Shown here in pieces: positions 5,195 through 7,362 of a stretch of DNA of 7,362 nucleotides. Below the pieces are notes generated by a model. It ran no database searches. It was not told where the DNA came from and saw only the letters and a program-made list of their open reading frames with translations. The stretch is from Palsa-147 sp049279675 (GTDB taxonomy: Bacteria > Acidobacteriota > Terriglobia > Acidiferrales > UBA7541), in assembly GCA_049279675.1 (NCBI GenBank), contig JBAPOP010000141.1, positions 1 to 7,362 on the forward strand, in the 5' to 3' direction. Position 1 is the stretch's first letter. Every line of letters begins with the position of its first letter. The translations under genes and the position numbers were made by a program.

Positions 5195-5206
5195 AGCCGC
5201 GCGGCT
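5195..5206. repeat. 12-base perfect palindrome
   Basis: AGCCGCGCGGCT reads the same on both strands. It lies 9 bases after the REP-like hairpin and closes the repeat cluster. It may be the partner half of a composite element or chance in GC-rich DNA. Confidence 0.35.
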
Positions 5207-5375
5207 AGAAGTGTACTCTTTCCTTTGTTCGATTTCGGGACGGAATATTCCCACGAGCGGGCAAAATGCAGGGTAGCGCCCTCTTCTCATCGTTGTAAAT
5301 ATAACACATCAAAAGAGTTAACTTGGCATTGTCGGGGGAAGTCGAGTTGCGATACTACTACCGGAGACCACTGCT

Positions 5376-6629
5376 GTGGATATAGCCCGACCTGACGTCA
5401 AACGGAAGAAGCGGATCCGCCAAGCGATCTACGTGCTGGTGGCGCTGATCCTTATTCCGCTGGTGACGTACGCGCTGCACACGCTTAAGCCGGCGGCGCC
5501 TACGGTAGATAAGAGTGTGGTCTGGACGGACACGGTGAAGCGCGGTTCGATGCTGCGCGAGGTGCGGGGCCTGGGAACGCTGGTGCCGGAGACGATCCGG
5601 TTGATCCCTGCGGCGACCGACGGACAGGTGGAGGAACGCTATCTTCTTCCGGGCGTGCCCGTCAAAGCAAACACGGCGATCCTGCTGTTGCAAAATCCGG
5701 AATTGCAGCAGGCGGCGCTGGACGCGGAATATCAGCAAAAGGGCGCGGAAGCCGAACTCAATAACCTGAAAGCGCAGCTTCAAAACCAGCTGATGGACCA
5801 AACGGCGAAGGCCGCGGGAGTGCGGTCCGATTTTCACCAAGCGCAGATTCAAGTGGACACGAACGAGGAATTGTTCAAGCTCGGGCTGATCTCCGACGTA
5901 ATCATGAAGACTTCGAGAGTGAGAGCGGAAGAGCTGGCGAAGCAAAATGATATCGCGGAAAAGCAGGTGACTACGTTTGCGAGTTCGATGGAGCCGCAGA
6001 TTGCGGTGCAGCAATCGAAAGTGGATGAGCTGCGGGCGCTATCGGATTTGAAGCGATCGCAATTGGCGCAATTGCGCGTGACGCCGGGAATTGACGGCGT
6101 GCTGCAGGAACTCGACGTGGAAGTGGGGCAGAAGGTGACGATGGGCACGGTGCTGGCGCGCGTGGCGCAGCCAACGCACCTGAAAGCGCAATTGAAGATT
6201 GCGGAGACGCAGGCGAAGGACGTTCAGATCGGACAGAAGGCGAGCATTGACACGCACAACGGAATTATCGCGGGGCATGTGACGCGAATCGATCCCGCAG
6301 TGGTGAACGGAACGGTGACAGTGGATTGCTCGCTCGAAGGCACGCTGCCGGAAGGCGCGAGGCCGGACCTGAGCGTGGAAGGCACGGTTGAAATCGAGCG
6401 ATTGACGGATGTGATTTACGTCGGGCGGCCGGTGCACGGCGAAGCGGACAGCACCGTGGGACTCTTCAAGGTGACGGCGGACGGCTCGGAAGCGACGCGA
6501 GTGCAAGTGGCGCTGGGGAAAACGTCGGTGAACACGGTGGAAATCAAGAAGGGGCTGCAGGTGGGCGACACCGTGATTCTCTCGGACATGTCGCAGTGGG
6601 ACAATTACGACCGAATTCAATTGAAGTAG
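5376..6629 (+). CDS. Periplasmic adaptor (membrane fusion) protein, MacA/HlyD type
   Basis: This 417-residue protein should link an inner-membrane ABC permease to an outer-membrane channel. A basic cytoplasmic start (KRKKRIR, 9-15) precedes a single membrane anchor (about 16-34). The first half of a lipoyl-like domain follows (about 72-108, including TDGQVEERYLLPGVPVKANT), then a long helical hairpin rich in Gln, Ala, Glu and Lys (about 108-235), the second lipoyl half (GIDGVLQELDVEVGQKVTMG, 238-257), a beta-barrel (about 266-340), and a membrane-proximal domain with KKGLQVGDTVILS near the C-terminus. The order and length fit MacA-type adaptors of ABC systems. The start is GTG; GGAG at 5363-5366 lies 9 bases upstream and no alternative in-frame start precedes the membrane anchor. 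The ATPase gene begins 51 bases after the stop. The substrate (macrolide-like drug, peptide, lipid or polysaccharide) cannot be told from sequence. Confidence 0.85.
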   Translation: MDIARPDVKRKKRIRQAIYVLVALILIPLVTYALHTLKPAAPTVDKSVVWTDTVKRGSMLREVRGLGTLVPETIRLIPAATDGQVEERYLLPGVPVKANTAILLLQNPELQQAALDAEYQQKGAEAELNNLKAQLQNQLMDQTAKAAGVRSDFHQAQIQVDTNEELFKLGLISDVIMKTSRVRAEELAKQNDIAEKQVTTFASSMEPQIAVQQSKVDELRALSDLKRSQLAQLRVTPGIDGVLQELDVEVGQKVTMGTVLARVAQPTHLKAQLKIAETQAKDVQIGQKASIDTHNGIIAGHVTRIDPAVVNGTVTVDCSLEGTLPEGARPDLSVEGTVEIERLTDVIYVGRPVHGEADSTVGLFKVTADGSEATRVQVALGKTSVNTVEIKKGLQVGDTVILSDMSQWDNYDRIQLK

Positions 6630-6667
6630 ATTGCAGGCAGGCGCGAAATCGGCGCGGAACATTTCCA

Positions 6668-6673
6668 GAGGAG
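6668..6673 (+). promoter_or_regulatory. Ribosome binding site of the ABC ATPase gene
   Basis: GAGGAG at 6668-6673 is 7 bases before the ATG at 6681. The gap of 51 bases after the adaptor gene holds no terminator or promoter, supporting one transcript. Confidence 0.6.
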
Positions 6674-6680
6674 CGGGAGA

Positions 6681-7362
6681 ATGGCGAATACCGAAGCATT
6701 GATCCGGTTGGAAGGCGTGACGAAAGTTTTCTATACGGATGAAGTGGAGACGCACGCGCTTGCGGGAGTGCATCTCGAGATTCAGAATGGCGAATTCCTT
6801 TCGATCGCGGGGCCCTCGGGCTGCGGCAAATCAACGCTACTCTCGATTCTCGGTCTGCTCGATTCGCCGAGCGAAGGCGGCTACTGGATCAACAAGCAGG
6901 CGGTGTCGAATCTCTCGCTCTCCGACCGCACTCGAATCCGCAATCGCGAAATCGGATTCATCTTCCAGGCGTTCAACCTCATCGGCGACCTCACGGTATT
7001 CGAGAACGTCGAGCTGCCGCTGACGTACCGGAGCATGCCTTCCGCCGAGCGCAAAAAGCGCGTGCAGGAAGTGCTCGAGCGCGTTGGGATGGCGCATCGC
7101 ATGAAGCATTACCCCTCGCAGCTATCGGGCGGCCAACAGCAGCGCGTGGCCGTCGCGCGAGCGCTCGTCGGACAGCCGTCCATCCTGCTGGCGGACGAGC
7201 CGACCGGAAACCTCGACTCGAAGAACAGCGAAGCTGTGATGGAATTGCTGCGGCAACTGCATCGCGAAGGCGCCACGATCTGCATGGTCACGCACGACCC
7301 GCGCTACGCGCAAATCGCGGACCGCTCGATTCATCTTTTCGACGGAAGAATCGTCGAAGACA
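6681..7362 (+). CDS. ABC transporter ATP-binding subunit, MacB/LolD type (3' end outside window)
   Basis: 227 complete codons are present and no stop is reached before the edge. All ATPase motifs are intact: Walker A GPSGCGKST (44-52), Q-loop Gln96 in IGFIFQAFNL, signature LSGGQQQR (148-155), Walker B ILLADEP with Glu173, D-loop GNLD (176-179), and the H-loop His205 in MVTHD. The stretch FYTDEVETHALAGVHLEI after VTKV, together with FNLIGDLTVFENVELPL, is typical of the MacB/LolD/FtsE-like group that drives mechanotransmission transporters. It hydrolyses ATP at the cytoplasmic face; the paired FtsX-like permease is expected downstream. About 227 residues is near the full length of a stand-alone subunit (about 220-250), so the gene probably ends soon, unless it is fused to the permease as in E. 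coli MacB. The sequence alone does not decide between these. Confidence 0.92.
   Translation, partial: MANTEALIRLEGVTKVFYTDEVETHALAGVHLEIQNGEFLSIAGPSGCGKSTLLSILGLLDSPSEGGYWINKQAVSNLSLSDRTRIRNREIGFIFQAFNLIGDLTVFENVELPLTYRSMPSAERKKRVQEVLERVGMAHRMKHYPSQLSGGQQQRVAVARALVGQPSILLADEPTGNLDSKNSEAVMELLRQLHREGATICMVTHDPRYAQIADRSIHLFDGRIVED

Larger units (their letters stand above)
5015..5375. other. Intergenic region dense in inverted repeats
   Basis: These 361 bases lie between the small basic protein and the adaptor gene. Bases 5046-5206 hold at least four inverted repeats, listed separately. Bases 5210-5375 are plainer and would contain the adaptor promoter. Candidates there (TTGTAA at 5293, TTGGCA at 5323) lack -10 boxes at a usable distance. 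A 10-base palindrome, GGAATATTCC (5242-5251), is a possible operator. Frames crossing the region on either strand are poor in protein character. Confidence 0.5.

Noticed and set aside
5323..5350. TTGGCATTG...TTGC as a sigma-54 promoter
   Set aside because: The TGGCA and TTGC elements are about 23 bases apart rather than the fixed sigma-54 spacing.
5323..5356. TTGGCA with GATACT as a sigma-70 promoter for the adaptor gene
   Set aside because: The spacer is 22 bases, too long, and GATACT matches only four of six consensus positions.
1..7362. CRISPR array, insertion sequence or phage genes
   Set aside because: No regularly spaced repeats with unique spacers, no transposase, integrase or phage structural motifs are seen on either strand.

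Overview
The window looks like chromosomal DNA from an Acidobacteriota-type bacterium (Terriglobia/Koribacter-like). This is an inference from the moderately high G+C, the mix of gene families, the use of GTG starts and the style of the intergenic hairpin repeats; no rRNA or other marker gene is present to prove it. Every gene I can support reads on the + strand. No RNA gene, CRISPR array, insertion sequence or prophage is visible.

Layout. Bases 1-71 are the glycine/arginine-rich C-terminus of a probable RNA-binding protein that starts outside the window. A 345-base gap follows, holding a candidate extended -10 promoter and a striking repeat structure (overlapping direct and inverted repeats at 360-395). 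Next comes a probable two-gene redox/sugar unit: a soluble (Si-specific) NAD(P) transhydrogenase, SthA (417-1805), and a ROK-family sugar-kinase-like protein (1854-2750), 48 bases apart and in the same reading frame. The middle of the window (2751-5375) is an accessory stretch of small, separately spaced genes: a secreted LprI-like (DUF1311) protein (3362-3757), a secreted protein of unknown function (4120-4596) and a 65-residue very basic protein (4817-5014). Three large gaps in this stretch each carry a REP-like hairpin with GTAG or GGAG abutting its foot, all on the minus strand. The window closes with the start of a MacAB-type export operon: a membrane-anchored periplasmic adaptor (5376-6629) and an ABC ATPase of the MacB/LolD type (6681 to the edge, incomplete).

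How the genes may work together. SthA exchanges reducing equivalents between NADPH and NADH. A sugar kinase beside it would feed glucose 6-phosphate to NADPH-producing routes, so the pair could make sense as a redox/carbon unit. However, the ROK protein has lost the usual phosphate-binding loop at its N-terminus, so kinase activity should not be assumed. The adaptor and ATPase would work with an FtsX/MacB-like permease expected just beyond the right edge, and with an outer-membrane channel, to export small molecules or remodel envelope components. I did not find a clearly new multi-gene system. The most notable signals are the sthA leader repeat, the altered ROK active site, the co-oriented REP-like elements, and the small secreted or basic orphans between the two conserved units.
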